Numbered from the stretch's first letter, positions 8,086-17,106 are shown. The stretch: 64,000 bases of DNA from Flavobacterium sp. MFBS3-15 (GCF_026107645.2 NZ_JAPCHV010000013.1:1-64000); one strand, 5' to 3'. Notes: generated from the letters alone by a model not told the origin. Numbers and translations are program-made.

Positions 8086-9027
8086 ATGAAAAAAACATGC
8101 TTAGCTGCGCTTGTTCTTTTAGGACTATTCAGCTCCTGCGAAACTACCGAAACCACCTGGTCCCCGGACGAAACGAACAATCCTGCGCCGCCTACGGCCC
8201 AGCAATTCGCGGCGCTGCAAAACCAGGCACTGGAAAACATTACACAGGAGTTTACATTTGATGCTAATGCCCCAATTACCAATTATACCTCTGCCAAAGG
8301 GGTGGTTGTGAGCATCTATGGCGGCTGCTTTACAAAGAATGGCATCCCTGTTACAGGAAATGTCGATTTGGAGTTCATAGAATTATTTGACAGGGGAAAT
8401 ATGCTGGTTACCAATAAGGCAACTATGGGGGTACTGCCCGGAGGTGAGCAGCGCCTGCTTATATCGGGTGGTGAATTTTACATCAACGTTACCCAGAATG
8501 GTGAGCAGTTGGAACTGCCATGCGGTTTCCAACTGACAGTGCCTGCATCATTGAGCGGTGGGCTTGACACTGACATGACCTCTTTTTCCGGCACTATCGA
8601 TGCTGCGGGAAATATGGTCTGGAACTCTTCACAAACCGAATTCTGGGCTGGCGGCGAGAACAACCAAGAGCCTTTTTATAATGCGTTCCTGCAGGATTTC
8701 GGGTGGTTCAACTGCGACAAGTTTGCCAGTTTCGATGGCCCGATGACCGACATCCAGGTATTTGTACCGGAAGGATATACCGAAGCGAACAGCAACATTT
8801 TCATCGCTATCCCCGGAGAGCCCAACACACTTGGCTACCTATCAGGGCAGTTCCCGGTAGGGCTGGAATGCTACCTGATATTTGTTACCGCCAATGCAGA
8901 CGGCGGTTTTGCTTATGCTATAAAGACTGTGACGCTAACCGCCGATGCTTCCTACAGCTTTACATCCGATGAGATTGAGGAGGTTACAACGGCTGAGCTG
9001 ATCGCGCTTATCAACGCACTGCCGTAA
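8086..9027 (+). CDS. Lipoprotein of unknown function
   Basis: This 313-residue protein has a lipoprotein signal (hydrophobic stretch ending LGLFSSC, lipidation at Cys about 18), so it should be anchored in the outer or inner membrane facing the periplasm. The mature part begins with a Thr/Pro-rich linker (ETTETTWSPDETNNPAP). It then has beta-rich sequence with motifs such as GCFTKNGIPVTGNVDLEFIELFDRG and a glycine-rich GGEFYINVTQNG. The GxPVTGxVDLEFxELFDRG pattern is seen in other Bacteroidetes lipoproteins without assigned role. I do not recognise a named domain. It sits between two terminators and is probably monocistronic. Confidence 0.75.
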   Translation: MKKTCLAALVLLGLFSSCETTETTWSPDETNNPAPPTAQQFAALQNQALENITQEFTFDANAPITNYTSAKGVVVSIYGGCFTKNGIPVTGNVDLEFIELFDRGNMLVTNKATMGVLPGGEQRLLISGGEFYINVTQNGEQLELPCGFQLTVPASLSGGLDTDMTSFSGTIDAAGNMVWNSSQTEFWAGGENNQEPFYNAFLQDFGWFNCDKFASFDGPMTDIQVFVPEGYTEANSNIFIAIPGEPNTLGYLSGQFPVGLECYLIFVTANADGGFAYAIKTVTLTADASYSFTSDEIEEVTTAELIALINALP

Positions 9028-9048
9028 AACCACACGGAACAAAAACAT

Positions 9049-9075
9049 AACCGCTTCATTGTAAGCGGTTTTTTT
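9049..9075 (+). terminator. Terminator after the lipoprotein gene
   Basis: An 8-bp stem (9049-9056 with 9063-9070, core CCGCTT/AAGCGG) and a 6-base loop are followed by seven T. Confidence 0.85.
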
Positions 9076-9523
9076 ATATACCAACCTGGCGACTGCATCG
9101 TAACCTACCGCTGACACAATTTTGGAAAATGGCATTATCTATTATGCGATCCCAAATCATCGACGCGTCCAAAATCGACAATTAAAAATTTAAAGATTTT
9201 TCTTACGATAGATAACAGGGCGAGTGATTTTTCAGGAGTGTTTTCCTCCAATAATCCGGCAAGGGACTTTTTATACCCCACAGAGGCCTCAAATATCATC
9301 CCGGACACCCTCAAAAATCATCATGACCGGACCTTAAAATCATATCAAAAGGACCTAAAATCATCCAAAACTGACCTGTCAGGATCCGCTTTGGGATGTG
9401 TTTTGCAAAATTGGTTTTGGGCTAAAGATAAAAAACCATAAAAATTATGAAAGAGCGACGCAACCTTTTGAAGATTCGATGCATCTATATGATAGTCTGT
9501 CGCTTAGCGGCATCCCTATATAG
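9076..9523. other. Long intergenic region without a supported gene
   Basis: About 450 bases lie between the lipoprotein terminator and the sucB terminator. Short open frames (for example 9238-9441) have atypical composition and no recognisable domain. The only structure seen is a set of three imperfect direct repeats at 9303-9372 built on GGACC...AAAATCAT. Confidence 0.5.
9303..9372. repeat. Three imperfect tandem repeats of 22-26 bases
   Basis: The units are 9303-9328, 9329-9350 and 9351-9372. Each starts GGAC and contains an AAAATCAT core; the second and third are both 22 bases long and nearly identical in their first 14 positions. A role as a protein-binding array or a decayed coding stretch cannot be decided. 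Confidence 0.5.
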
Positions 9524-9552
9524 AAAAAGTCCCGCTTTTGGCGGGACTTTTT
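9524..9552. terminator. Bidirectional terminator downstream of sucB
   Basis: A 12-bp stem (9524-9535 with 9541-9552, core AGTCCCGC/GCGGGACT) and a 5-base loop are flanked by A and T runs. It lies 46 bases past the end of the minus-strand sucB gene and can work for that strand. Confidence 0.8.
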
Positions 9553-9568
9553 TACTTTATGTATTTCC

Positions 9569-9598
9569 TTGTCATTTCGACGATAGGAGAAATCTCAA
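9569..9598. repeat. Dispersed Bacteroidetes intergenic repeat (GTCATTTCGAC type)
   Basis: The TTGTCATTTCGACGATAGGA / GAAATCTCAA string just outside the sucB stop matches the short GTCATTTCGACnnnnGGAGAAATCTC repeats commonly scattered through Bacteroidetes genomes. Only this copy is evident in the window. Confidence 0.5.
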
Positions 9599-10843
9599 TT
9601 ATAGCTCAAGCGCCTTCTTAGGATTGTTGTCCATAAGCAACTCAACCGGATTCTCAAGTCCTTCTTTTACAGCCACTAAGAACCCAACCGACTCGCGTCC
9701 GTCGATGATCCTGTGGTCGTAAGACAGCGCCACATACATCATTGGGTGGATCTCAACCTTGCCGTTCACCGCGATAGGGCGCTCGATAATGTTGTGCATT
9801 CCAAGGATACCCGACTGCGGAGGGTTGATGATAGGAGTAGACAGCATCGACCCAAATACGCCACCATTGGTGATGGTAAAGGTACCTCCGGTCATGTCGT
9901 CTACAGTGATCTGGCCATCGCGTGCACGTAGAGCAAGGCGCTTGATTTCAGCCTCGATACCACGGAAAGAAAGCGCTTCGGCATTCCTTACTACCGGTAC
10001 CATAAGCCCTTTAGGCCCTGATACTGCGATTGATACATCTACAAAGTCATAGGATATTTTGTAGTCGCCATCCATCATTGAATTCACATCCGGGAACAGC
10101 TGCAATGCCCTTACCACTGCTTTGGTGAAGAATGACATATAGCCAAGGCTTACACCGCCGTGCTTAGCTTTGAACGCATCTTTGTACTCGTTCCTGATAT
10201 TGTTTATAGGAGTCATGTTTACCTCATTGAATGTAGTAAGCATGGCCGTTTCATTCTTAGCAGATACCAGGCGTTCAGCCACTTTCCGGCGAAGCATGGA
10301 AAGCTTTGTCTTCTCAGACCCACGGTTGCCGCCTGTAGGCGTACCCATAGACGGCACATGGTTTACGGCGTCGTCCTTGGTTATCCTTCCTCCCTTGCCT
10401 GTACCGGTAACGGTTGAAGCATCAATGTTTTTCTCGTCAAGTATCTTCCTTGCAGCCGGAGACGGTGTGCCTGTAGCGTAGGTCTTCTCTTCTGCCGGTG
10501 CCGCTTTTGGCTCTTCTTTCTTTGGTTCTTCCTTTTTCTCTTCTGCCTTAGGGGCTTCTGCTGCTTTTTCTTCTTTAGCCGGTGCAGCAGCTCCATCGGG
10601 TTTGGCAGCGCCTGTATCGATAAGGCATACCACCTGGCCCACCTTTACAGCGTCGCCTTCTTCTGCCTTTAGGGTAATGATACCGCTGGCTTCGGCAGGA
10701 AGCTCAAGGGTTGCTTTATCTGAATCCACTTCGGCAATAGCCTGGTCCTTTTCCACATAGTCTCCATCTTTTACCAGCCATGTTGCAATTTCAACCTCTG
10801 TGATCGATTCTCCCGGTGAAGGGACTTTCATTTCTAAAACCAT
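9599..10843 (-). CDS. sucB: Dihydrolipoyllysine-residue succinyltransferase, E2 of 2-oxoglutarate dehydrogenase
   Basis: This 414-residue E2 subunit forms the core of the 2-oxoglutarate dehydrogenase complex and transfers the succinyl group to CoA in the TCA cycle. The N-terminal lipoyl domain (residues 1-78) has the lipoylation lysine in [15 protein letters not shown] long Ala/Glu/Lys/Pro-rich linker follows at about 80-120. A peripheral E1/E3-binding domain lies at about 122-160 ([15 protein letters not shown]). The C-terminal catalytic domain ends with the [15 protein letters not shown] active-site motif (catalytic His/Asp). It lies 49 bases downstream of sucA on the minus strand, and an internal promoter is possible in that gap. 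Confidence 0.96.
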   Translation of the reverse strand: MVLEMKVPSPGESITEVEIATWLVKDGDYVEKDQAIAEVDSDKATLELPAEASGIITLKAEEGDAVKVGQVVCLIDTGAAKPDGAAAPAKEEKAAEAPKAEEKKEEPKKEEPKAAPAEEKTYATGTPSPAARKILDEKNIDASTVTGTGKGGRITKDDAVNHVPSMGTPTGGNRGSEKTKLSMLRRKVAERLVSAKNETAMLTTFNEVNMTPINNIRNEYKDAFKAKHGGVSLGYMSFFTKAVVRALQLFPDVNSMMDGDYKISYDFVDVSIAVSGPKGLMVPVVRNAEALSFRGIEAEIKRLALRARDGQITVDDMTGGTFTITNGGVFGSMLSTPIINPPQSGILGMHNIIERPIAVNGKVEIHPMMYVALSYDHRIIDGRESVGFLVAVKEGLENPVELLMDNNPKKALEL

Positions 10844-10881
10844 ATCAGTATGCTTTATTTGTGTTCCTTAATATTGAAAAT

Positions 10882-10916
10882 CAAAAGTACGATTAATTAA
10901 ATAAATTCTTATCAAA
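10882..10916 (-). promoter_or_regulatory. Possible internal promoter for sucB
   Basis: On the minus strand TTTG (10916-10913), a 23-base spacer and TACTTTTG (10889-10882) form a Bacteroidetes promoter at the sucA stop, about 40 bases before the sucB ATG. Confidence 0.45.
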
Positions 10917-13673
10917 AACCATGGCAATGGCGGCAGCATGGCGTTTTTTAGAACGGGTGTAGCTACCCGCTGCAGGCGCACTGTATGCTTTAAGCGATGC
11001 CACCCTCAGCTTCACTTCGCTAAAGTTCATCAACATATAACCGTAAGCACCCATGTTGCGCGGCTCCTCCTGTGCCCAAACATAGTCATCGGCGTTAGGG
11101 TATTTTGCAATAATTTCTTTAAGCTGCTCTACAGGAAGCGGGAATAACTGTTCAATCCTGACCACGGCCACATCATCGCGATTCAGGTTTTCCCTTTCAG
11201 CGATAAGGTCGTAGTAAAACTTACCGGTACAGAAAACCAGTGTTTTAACTTTAGTCGCGTCTGCCGCAGGGTCGTCAAGCACTTCCTGGAAGGTGCCATT
11301 AGCAAACTCTTCGGCTGTAGAAACTACCAACGGATGGCGCAGCAAACTCTTCGGTGTAAATACGATAAGTGGCTTACGGAATGTGGTCTTCATCTGTCTC
11401 CTAAGCAGGTGAAAGAAGTTGGCAGGTGTTGTACAGTCGGCCACATACATATTGTGGTTGGCGCAAAGCTGCAGGTAACGCTCCATGCGGGCAGATGAGT
11501 GCTCTGCTCCCTGGCCTTCATAGCCATGCGGCAGCAGGAACACAAGCCCGTTTTGGTTGTTCCACTTATCTTCAGCGGCCGAAATGTACTGGTCAATCAT
11601 GATCTGGGCACCGTTGGAGAAATCCCCGAACTGTGCTTCCCATATCGTAAGAGTTTTAGGACTGGCAAGGGCATAACCGTAATCAAAGCCTACTACACCG
11701 TATTCGGACAGTAGTGAGTTGTATATATGGAATTTACCTTTTTGGTCTTTCAGGGTATTAAGAAGTACTACTTCCTCTTCAGAATCTTCAACCTTAATCA
11801 CTGCGTGTCGGTGTGAAAATGTCCCTCTCTCCACATCCTGGCCGGAGATGCGAACATCATAGCCTTCGGTCAAAAGCGAACCGTAAGCCAACAGCTCGGC
11901 CATGGCCCAGTCCAGCTTGTCGGTTTCAAAATACATTGCTTTCCTGTCATTGATAAGCTTCTGTATTTTTTTAATGAACTTTTTGTCTGCCGGAAGCTCA
12001 GTAATCTTACTGGCTATGTCATCCAGTATTTCCTTAGAGAAGGCTGTATTTACTTTCTTCAGCATTTCATCTTCGTCAGCCTGGGCAAATCCTTCCCACT
12101 CGTTCTGCATAAACGGGCTAATGATTGTAAGCTCTTTTTTCCTGGATGCCTCAAGGCTTTCCTCAAGGATTGCCTTGTAGTCTGCCTCAAGCTTACCTGT
12201 GAATTTATCGTCGATAACCCCTGACGCAATAAGCTTCTCAGCATAAATGTCGCGCGGGTTCCTGTGTTTTGCAATGATCTTGTAGAGTTTCGGCTGTGTG
12301 AAGCTTGGCTCATCACCTTCGTTGTGGCCATATTTACGGTAACCCAAAAGGTCGATGAATACGTCGCTTCCAAATTCCATCCTGTAATCCAGCGCAAAAA
12401 GTACTGCATGCACTACAGCTTCTGCATCGTCGGCATTCACATGAAGAACAGGCGACAGCGTTACCTTTGCAACATCGGTACAGTATGTAGACGAACGCGC
12501 ATCAAGGTAGTTGGTAGTAAAGCCCACCTGGTTATTCACTACCATGTGGATGGTGCCACCGGTACGGTAACCGTCAAGCTTGGCCATCTGCACGATTTCG
12601 TAAACAATGCCCTGCCCCGCTACAGCAGCATCACCGTGAAGCGCTATAGGAAGTACTTTTGAGAAATCCTCAGGAAAGTACCTGTCCTGCTTGGCACGTG
12701 CAATGCCTTCGATCACCGCACCCACAGTTTCAAGGTGCGATGGGTTTGGTGCAAGGTTAATATTAATCTGTTTGCCGTTCCTGGTTTTCTTGTCGGCAGT
12801 AAGGCCAAGGTGGTATTTTACGTCACCGTCAAAAAGGGCATCGTCGTCATAATCCTTGCCGTCGAACTCACTGAAGATGTCCGATGTCGATTTGCCGAAC
12901 ACATTAGCCAGCACGTTAAGGCGGCCCCTGTGTGCCATACCCATAACGAACTGCTCCACGCCTTTTTCGGCAGCAGCTTCGATAAGCGCATCAAGGGCGG
13001 GGATAAGTGACTCTCCACCTTCAAGGGAGAAGCGTTTTTGGCCGACATATTTTGTATGAAGGAAGTTCTCGAAAGAAACGGCCTCATTCAGTTTTGAAAG
13101 TATGTTCTTTTTTTGTTCGGGAGAAAAATCAGGCTGGTTATTGTTATTCGAAAGCCTGTTCTGTATCCATTTCCTAACCTCAGGATCACGAATGTACATG
13201 TACTCGATACCAATGTGCTGGCAGTACACCTTGCGCAGGTGGTCTACTATCTGCCTTAGGGGTGCCGGCTGGAGGCCCACCTCTTTTGCAGCATCAAAGG
13301 TAGTATCAAGATCGGCATCGCTCAGGCCGAACGTTTCCAGTGAAAGGTTGGGAGTAAAAATCCTCCTGTCCCTTACCGGGTTGGTTTTTGTAAAAAGGTG
13401 GCCACGAGTACGGTAGCCTTCGATAAGGTTAAGGACCTTAAATTCTTTTTGTAGTTTTTCAGGAATGCCTGAATAGTCCGATACCGGCTGCGCGGCGGGT
13501 TTTGGTTGCTCTACATCAAGCGTTTCGTAACCGTTACCCTGCATCCCGAAATCAAACCCCTGGAAGAAACTTCTCCAGCTTGGTTCAACGCTGTCGGGAT
13601 TTTCTATATATTGATCGTATAAATCTGCAAAAAAAGCGGTGTGTGCCGCATTTAAAAATGAAAACCTGTCCAT
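10893..13673 (-). CDS. sucA: 2-oxoglutarate dehydrogenase E1 component
   Basis: This 926-residue thiamine-diphosphate enzyme decarboxylates 2-oxoglutarate and succinylates the E2 lipoyl group. The N-terminal E1 domain shows AFFADLYDQYIENPDSV and PSWRSFFQGFDF. Thiamine-site elements include FVMGMAHRGRLNVLANV, IALHGDAAVAGQGIVYE and the GYRTGGTIHMVVNNQVGFTT region. The transketolase-like C-terminus carries FSHRHAV and LPHGYEGQGAEHSSARMERY. The length is normal for SucA. It is the first gene of the sucA-sucB pair; lipoamide dehydrogenase (E3) must be encoded elsewhere. The -7 box TACTTTTG on the minus strand at 13719-13712 lies 39 bases before the ATG. Confidence 0.96.
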   Translation of the reverse strand: MDRFSFLNAAHTAFFADLYDQYIENPDSVEPSWRSFFQGFDFGMQGNGYETLDVEQPKPAAQPVSDYSGIPEKLQKEFKVLNLIEGYRTRGHLFTKTNPVRDRRIFTPNLSLETFGLSDADLDTTFDAAKEVGLQPAPLRQIVDHLRKVYCQHIGIEYMYIRDPEVRKWIQNRLSNNNNQPDFSPEQKKNILSKLNEAVSFENFLHTKYVGQKRFSLEGGESLIPALDALIEAAAEKGVEQFVMGMAHRGRLNVLANVFGKSTSDIFSEFDGKDYDDDALFDGDVKYHLGLTADKKTRNGKQININLAPNPSHLETVGAVIEGIARAKQDRYFPEDFSKVLPIALHGDAAVAGQGIVYEIVQMAKLDGYRTGGTIHMVVNNQVGFTTNYLDARSSTYCTDVAKVTLSPVLHVNADDAEAVVHAVLFALDYRMEFGSDVFIDLLGYRKYGHNEGDEPSFTQPKLYKIIAKHRNPRDIYAEKLIASGVIDDKFTGKLEADYKAILEESLEASRKKELTIISPFMQNEWEGFAQADEDEMLKKVNTAFSKEILDDIASKITELPADKKFIKKIQKLINDRKAMYFETDKLDWAMAELLAYGSLLTEGYDVRISGQDVERGTFSHRHAVIKVEDSEEEVVLLNTLKDQKGKFHIYNSLLSEYGVVGFDYGYALASPKTLTIWEAQFGDFSNGAQIMIDQYISAAEDKWNNQNGLVFLLPHGYEGQGAEHSSARMERYLQLCANHNMYVADCTTPANFFHLLRRQMKTTFRKPLIVFTPKSLLRHPLVVSTAEEFANGTFQEVLDDPAADATKVKTLVFCTGKFYYDLIAERENLNRDDVAVVRIEQLFPLPVEQLKEIIAKYPNADDYVWAQEEPRNMGAYGYMLMNFSEVKLRVASLKAYSAPAAGSYTRSKKRHAAAIAMVFDKNLFN

Positions 13674-13711
13674 AAAAATGTGTTTACTGCGTGGTTTTAA
13701 AAAATCAATTG

Positions 13712-13719
13712 CAAAAGTA
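13712..13719 (-). promoter_or_regulatory. -7 box of the sucA promoter
   Basis: Reading TACTTTTG on the minus strand (perfect TAnnTTTG), 39 bases upstream of the sucA ATG. A clear -33 TTTG is not found at the usual distance. Confidence 0.5.
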
Positions 13720-13891
13720 CAATATTTGCAATAAATCTTTCAGTGTTTTTGATATATTTATGTATACTAATTATACACGAAACCAATGAGAACACAAATT
13801 TACATTCTACAACAGGCGGAACGCGAAAAAGGAACGCGAATGATCCCGCCTCTCGCGGACAGGCTGTAAAAAGGGTAGAATTTTACGGATT

Positions 13892-14369
13892 CTATTCAAT
13901 CTCATAAATCGCCACCTCGTAGTTGTGGCATTTACGATATAGTTAACTTCCAAAGTAACAATTTCAGGATAGCCGCCGGGAACCACATCAGCAATACAAA
14001 ACTTTGTATAGGGTGTCCATTACGATGTCTTCTGAAATTCCATCCTTTGTTAATGTAATCTTTAAAACTTCCTCAGGAAAACTGCATTTCGCTTTTATTA
14101 TTTCGCTTTTATTCTTAAGCTCAAAATCAGCTATTGTGATTGATTTTTTCAACGAGCAAGCGCCCGTTTTTTACCAGGCCTGCTTTTTCCAACATTCTGT
14201 CGTTCATTTCGGGGTTGGCCTCATAAACAGAATCAAGCTCCTTCTCGGACAGCCCGGCGTAGGTTTTTCGCAAAAAATCAAGATCGGTTTTAATTACAGT
14301 AATTCCTTCGCAAGCACAAGCAAAAAACATTACGAGAAATAAGAGGGATAACTCTTTCAATTTAAACAA
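13892..14369 (-). pseudogene. Frameshifted lipoprotein gene of unknown function
   Basis: The first segment (from the ATG at 14369) encodes an 80-residue frame with a lipoprotein signal (LFLVMFFACAC) and ends at a TGA at 14127. If the A-run near 14143-14148 is read one base shorter, the frame continues as VEKSITIADFELKNKS ... EEVLKITLTKDGISED. Near 14005 a second shift joins TPYTKFCIADVVPGGYPEIV, and near 13925 a third joins HNYEVAIYEIE with a stop at 13892-13894. The rebuilt protein is about 158 residues, smooth in composition across each junction. I do not recognise its family. Three separate shifts argue for gene decay rather than one sequencing error, and no in-frame continuation exists without them. 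Confidence 0.72.
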
Positions 14370-14419
14370 ACTTACATGGTCTCAATAGGCATGATAACAT
14401 ATGAAAAGTTAATTGTAGA

Positions 14420-14794
14420 TTATGAAAGTATTCTACTTTTTTGATTATCAAACTCTTCTTTTGTAATCGCACCTGAATCAAACAACTCTTTGAGCTTCTG
14501 AATATTTTCCATTTTTTTACCAAAATCATCTTCTCTTGAATACCGAGGGGTAGTATTATATTCGGGATAGCTATTTGTAATATTAAGCACTACAGGCTCT
14601 CCTTCAGTGCGACCTACACATGCCCATATCAACATCGCAATCCACCCTATAAAAGTCCAACCGACCAACAAATTCAGTACGAAAATAAGTGTCCTGTCTA
14701 CCGCACGACGATTTGAAGCAATATATGCCGGAAGAAAATAAAGCAACAGGATTATAAAAATCAGAATAAGTTCAGTCATACCAAATTTGCCCAT
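14420..14794 (-). CDS. Superinfection-immunity family membrane protein with C-terminal SHOCT domain
   Basis: This 124-residue protein has two membrane spans (about 8-27 and 36-60). The second carries the LNLLVGWTFIGWIAMLIWA signature of the Imm_superinfect family, which is named after phage T4 Imm. A polar linker follows, and the last 28 residues (KLKELFDSGAITKEEFDNQK) form a SHOCT oligomerisation module. In phage the family blocks DNA entry of a second phage. Chromosomal homologues are widespread and mostly of unknown role, so an anti-phage function here is only a possibility. It lies between the pseudogene and the polyprenyl synthase operon with a separate 75-base leader. Confidence 0.82.
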   Translation of the reverse strand: MGKFGMTELILIFIILLLYFLPAYIASNRRAVDRTLIFVLNLLVGWTFIGWIAMLIWACVGRTEGEPVVLNITNSYPEYNTTPRYSREDDFGKKMENIQKLKELFDSGAITKEEFDNQKSRILS

Positions 14795-14869
14795 TACTAT
14801 AGATTGTTAATTTTTTATAAAACTATAAAAAATTATTTTACAAAAATCAGGACACCAAACTTTTAATAA

Positions 14870-15223
14870 TCAATACCTATTCCTAAACCACACCTTTTGC
14901 CATTCCCTTTTCAGCACCAAAAAAGCCACCTGTTCCGACAGCTCCCCAACATCGGAGCCATCCAGTGATTTAATTTCTTTCTCCGGCACATCAATGATAT
15001 ACAGCAGGTTCAGGTATTCGGCAAATTTGTGCTGTATAAGCCCGTATATCTTATCCTGCACTGCTATCTTCAGCTGTATGGGAGAGGCCTCTGCATCAAG
15101 ATCAATTGACTCATTAGCCAAGGTAAAATCCTTATTGAGCTGTTCTACCAGCTTGGCATACAGCATTTCCTTTTGAGCCTCGCTCAACAGCAGGTCAGTG
15201 TTTTGTGGGGCGGTAAATGTCAT
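14870..15223 (-). CDS. Small protein of unknown function, last gene of polyprenyl synthase operon
   Basis: This 117-residue soluble, acidic, largely helical protein has no signal peptide. Its N-terminal half is rich in Leu/Glu (LLLSEAQKEMLYAKLVEQLN), and the end is basic and aromatic (REWQKVWFRNRY). I do not recognise a family. Its start overlaps the stop of the upstream membrane-protein gene by 4 bases, which is good evidence that it is a real, translationally coupled gene. A role in the same membrane or isoprenoid process is inferred only from context. Confidence 0.65.
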   Translation of the reverse strand: MTFTAPQNTDLLLSEAQKEMLYAKLVEQLNKDFTLANESIDLDAEASPIQLKIAVQDKIYGLIQHKFAEYLNLLYIIDVPEKEIKSLDGSDVGELSEQVAFLVLKREWQKVWFRNRY

Positions 15224-15975
15224 AAGGTTAGTTTATTGGACCGTTTCCTTTTATCCCAAAGGAAAAGAATTTTTTCAAGAATCACATCACCCCCGGCGTA
15301 AATAAATACAGCGCCAAGGGGTGGGTTGGCAGCAGGCAGAAAGCCCAGCAGCACAGGTTTCCAGGACCAGCACCCATAACCCGTCCCTGCAAACTCAACA
15401 AGAACCGCACACAGGGCAATGCAGTAATACTTGCTATCCCATTTCTTGCGGCGCAAAACCCAAAAGAAAAGCATTGCAAAAACAAGGGTAAACACATCGG
15501 CGGCAAACACGAAAGCCCCGGCAAAGAGTGCCACAAAAATTACAGCGAACACCTGCTTTAAATACCTCTTGTTGTTTTGCACCGCGGGTGTTTGGGACAA
15601 TATAAGCCCTGTTGCATATACCATGGCATGTCCAAAAGGAACGTATAGCGGAATGGCATTACCCTTATAATCATACATGCCCAATGCCTCAGAGCACAAT
15701 AATTCTCCAAGATAGGACAGAAAAGTCATTACAAACATAAGTCGCTGTAACTTGCGCCCCATGGCATAGAACATTAGCATGAAGTAAGCAACAAAAAGGA
15801 CATTAGCCATTTGCCGGCCATCAAACCAGGCATCCCTGAATTGCACAGAATCTACACCAAGCCCAACGACAATAAGCACAAGAAAAAAAAGCGAAAGCCA
15901 AAGCTGTACCGCCTTACGCCCGGAGCTTTCTTCGACCGGTCCCGTGAGTACTATTGCCGGCAGACCTTTAAACAT
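15220..15975 (-). CDS. Multi-spanning membrane protein of unknown function
   Basis: This 251-residue integral membrane protein has about seven hydrophobic spans. Notable conserved-looking stretches are YKGNAIPLYVPFGHAMVY in the middle, FAGTGYGCWSWKP, and NPPLGAVFIYAGGDVILEKI near the C-terminus, followed by a basic tail (WDKRKRSNKL). Polar residues inside membrane segments (His, Trp, Glu, Asp) hint at an enzyme or transporter rather than a structural protein. It overlaps the polyprenyl synthetase gene by 8 bases upstream and the 117-residue gene by 4 bases downstream, so it is firmly in one operon. A link to isoprenoid lipids is inferred from that position alone. Confidence 0.72.
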   Translation of the reverse strand: MFKGLPAIVLTGPVEESSGRKAVQLWLSLFFLVLIVVGLGVDSVQFRDAWFDGRQMANVLFVAYFMLMFYAMGRKLQRLMFVMTFLSYLGELLCSEALGMYDYKGNAIPLYVPFGHAMVYATGLILSQTPAVQNNKRYLKQVFAVIFVALFAGAFVFAADVFTLVFAMLFFWVLRRKKWDSKYYCIALCAVLVEFAGTGYGCWSWKPVLLGFLPAANPPLGAVFIYAGGDVILEKILFLWDKRKRSNKLTL

Positions 15976-16942
15976 TCCGTTTCATCAGATTTTCACCAAA
16001 CTGCCTGAGCAATTGTTTCTTATCGGCATGAATATCCATTTTATCCAGTGTAGCAAAGGCTTTCAGTGTATATTGCTCTATGGCCTGCCGGGTTGCGGCA
16101 TCGGCGCCAGTATGGGTAAAAATATTTTTTACCGCCACAATCTTGTCTGACGGATCTTCGGGTTTTACAGCAAACCACTGCAGAAGATTTTCCTTTTCGT
16201 AGGAGTTACCCTGGGCAGAGGCTTTCAGGTACAGGAAAGTCTTTTTATTCTCTATGATATCTCCCCCCACCTGCTTACCGAATGTTGCGGGGTCGCCAAA
16301 AGCATCCAGATAGTCGTCCTGCAACTGGAATGCAATGCCCAGATTGAGGCCAAAATCGTATATAAGGTCGCAATTTTCCTGGGTTGTTTGGGCAACTATA
16401 GCGCCCATTTTCATGGCGGCGGCAACCAACACGGCTGTTTTGTACTCTATCATTTTGAGGTATTCGGGTTGCGTGACATCGTCGCGCTGCTCAAAATCCA
16501 CATCCCATTGCTGGCCTTCACATACCTCAAGCGCAGTTTTGCTGAACAGCTTTGCCAGTGAGCGGAACACTGCCGGCTCATATTCCTCAAAATAGCGATA
16601 TGCCAGTATCAGCATGGCATCACCGGAAAGAATACCGGTATTCAGGTCCCATTTTTCATGCACAGTCTCATGACCACGGCGCAGTGGAGCTTCGTCCATG
16701 ATGTCATCATGCACCAGCGAGAAGTTATGAAACACTTCTACTGCAACGGCTGCAGGCAGGGCTTTGCGGCAATCGGCTCCAAAAACCTCAGCCGACATAA
16801 GCGTAAGTACAGGACGCATCCGCTTGCCACCAAGTGATAAGATATATTGTATGGGAGCGTAAAGGTTTTGCGGTTCTTTTTCGAAGGAATGGCCGGCAAA
16901 ATAGTCGGCTACGATCTGCTGGTAATGCCCAATGGACTGCAT
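15968..16942 (-). CDS. Polyprenyl (all-trans) diphosphate synthase
   Basis: This 324-residue cytosolic enzyme of the trans-isoprenyl diphosphate synthase family condenses isopentenyl diphosphate onto an allylic primer. The two aspartate-rich motifs are present: DDIMDEAPLRRG (first, about residues 84-95) and FQLQDDYLDAFGD (second, about 205-217). GGKRMRP, which binds IPP, lies near residue 40. Product chain length (farnesyl, geranylgeranyl or longer for menaquinone) cannot be fixed from sequence. It heads a minus-strand operon with two unknown genes that overlap it in tandem. Confidence 0.92.
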   Translation of the reverse strand: MQSIGHYQQIVADYFAGHSFEKEPQNLYAPIQYILSLGGKRMRPVLTLMSAEVFGADCRKALPAAVAVEVFHNFSLVHDDIMDEAPLRRGHETVHEKWDLNTGILSGDAMLILAYRYFEEYEPAVFRSLAKLFSKTALEVCEGQQWDVDFEQRDDVTQPEYLKMIEYKTAVLVAAAMKMGAIVAQTTQENCDLIYDFGLNLGIAFQLQDDYLDAFGDPATFGKQVGGDIIENKKTFLYLKASAQGNSYEKENLLQWFAVKPEDPSDKIVAVKNIFTHTGADAATRQAIEQYTLKAFATLDKMDIHADKKQLLRQFGENLMKRNV

Positions 16943-17106
16943 AGATGATATTTTTTGCTAAGATAATGCTTATTGATAAAAGTTTTAGCCAGGAATTTCA
17001 CTAATCACAAGTGCTATGATTTGTGGGAGCCAACCAATTGACGTACACATACAATTCGTGTAATCGAAGCAAAAAATCTACATCGTAAATTTATCATAAA
17101 ACTTTA

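Noticed and set aside
9238..9441. A 67-residue plus-strand open frame in the gap before sucB
   Set aside because: No recognisable domain, composition atypical, and it overlaps the imperfect direct repeats.
13740..13860. Two GGAACGCGAA direct repeats and a possible AGGCGG/CCGCCT hairpin near 13810-13860
   Set aside because: The arms are short and isolated, and no start or conserved frame nearby uses them; too weak to call.
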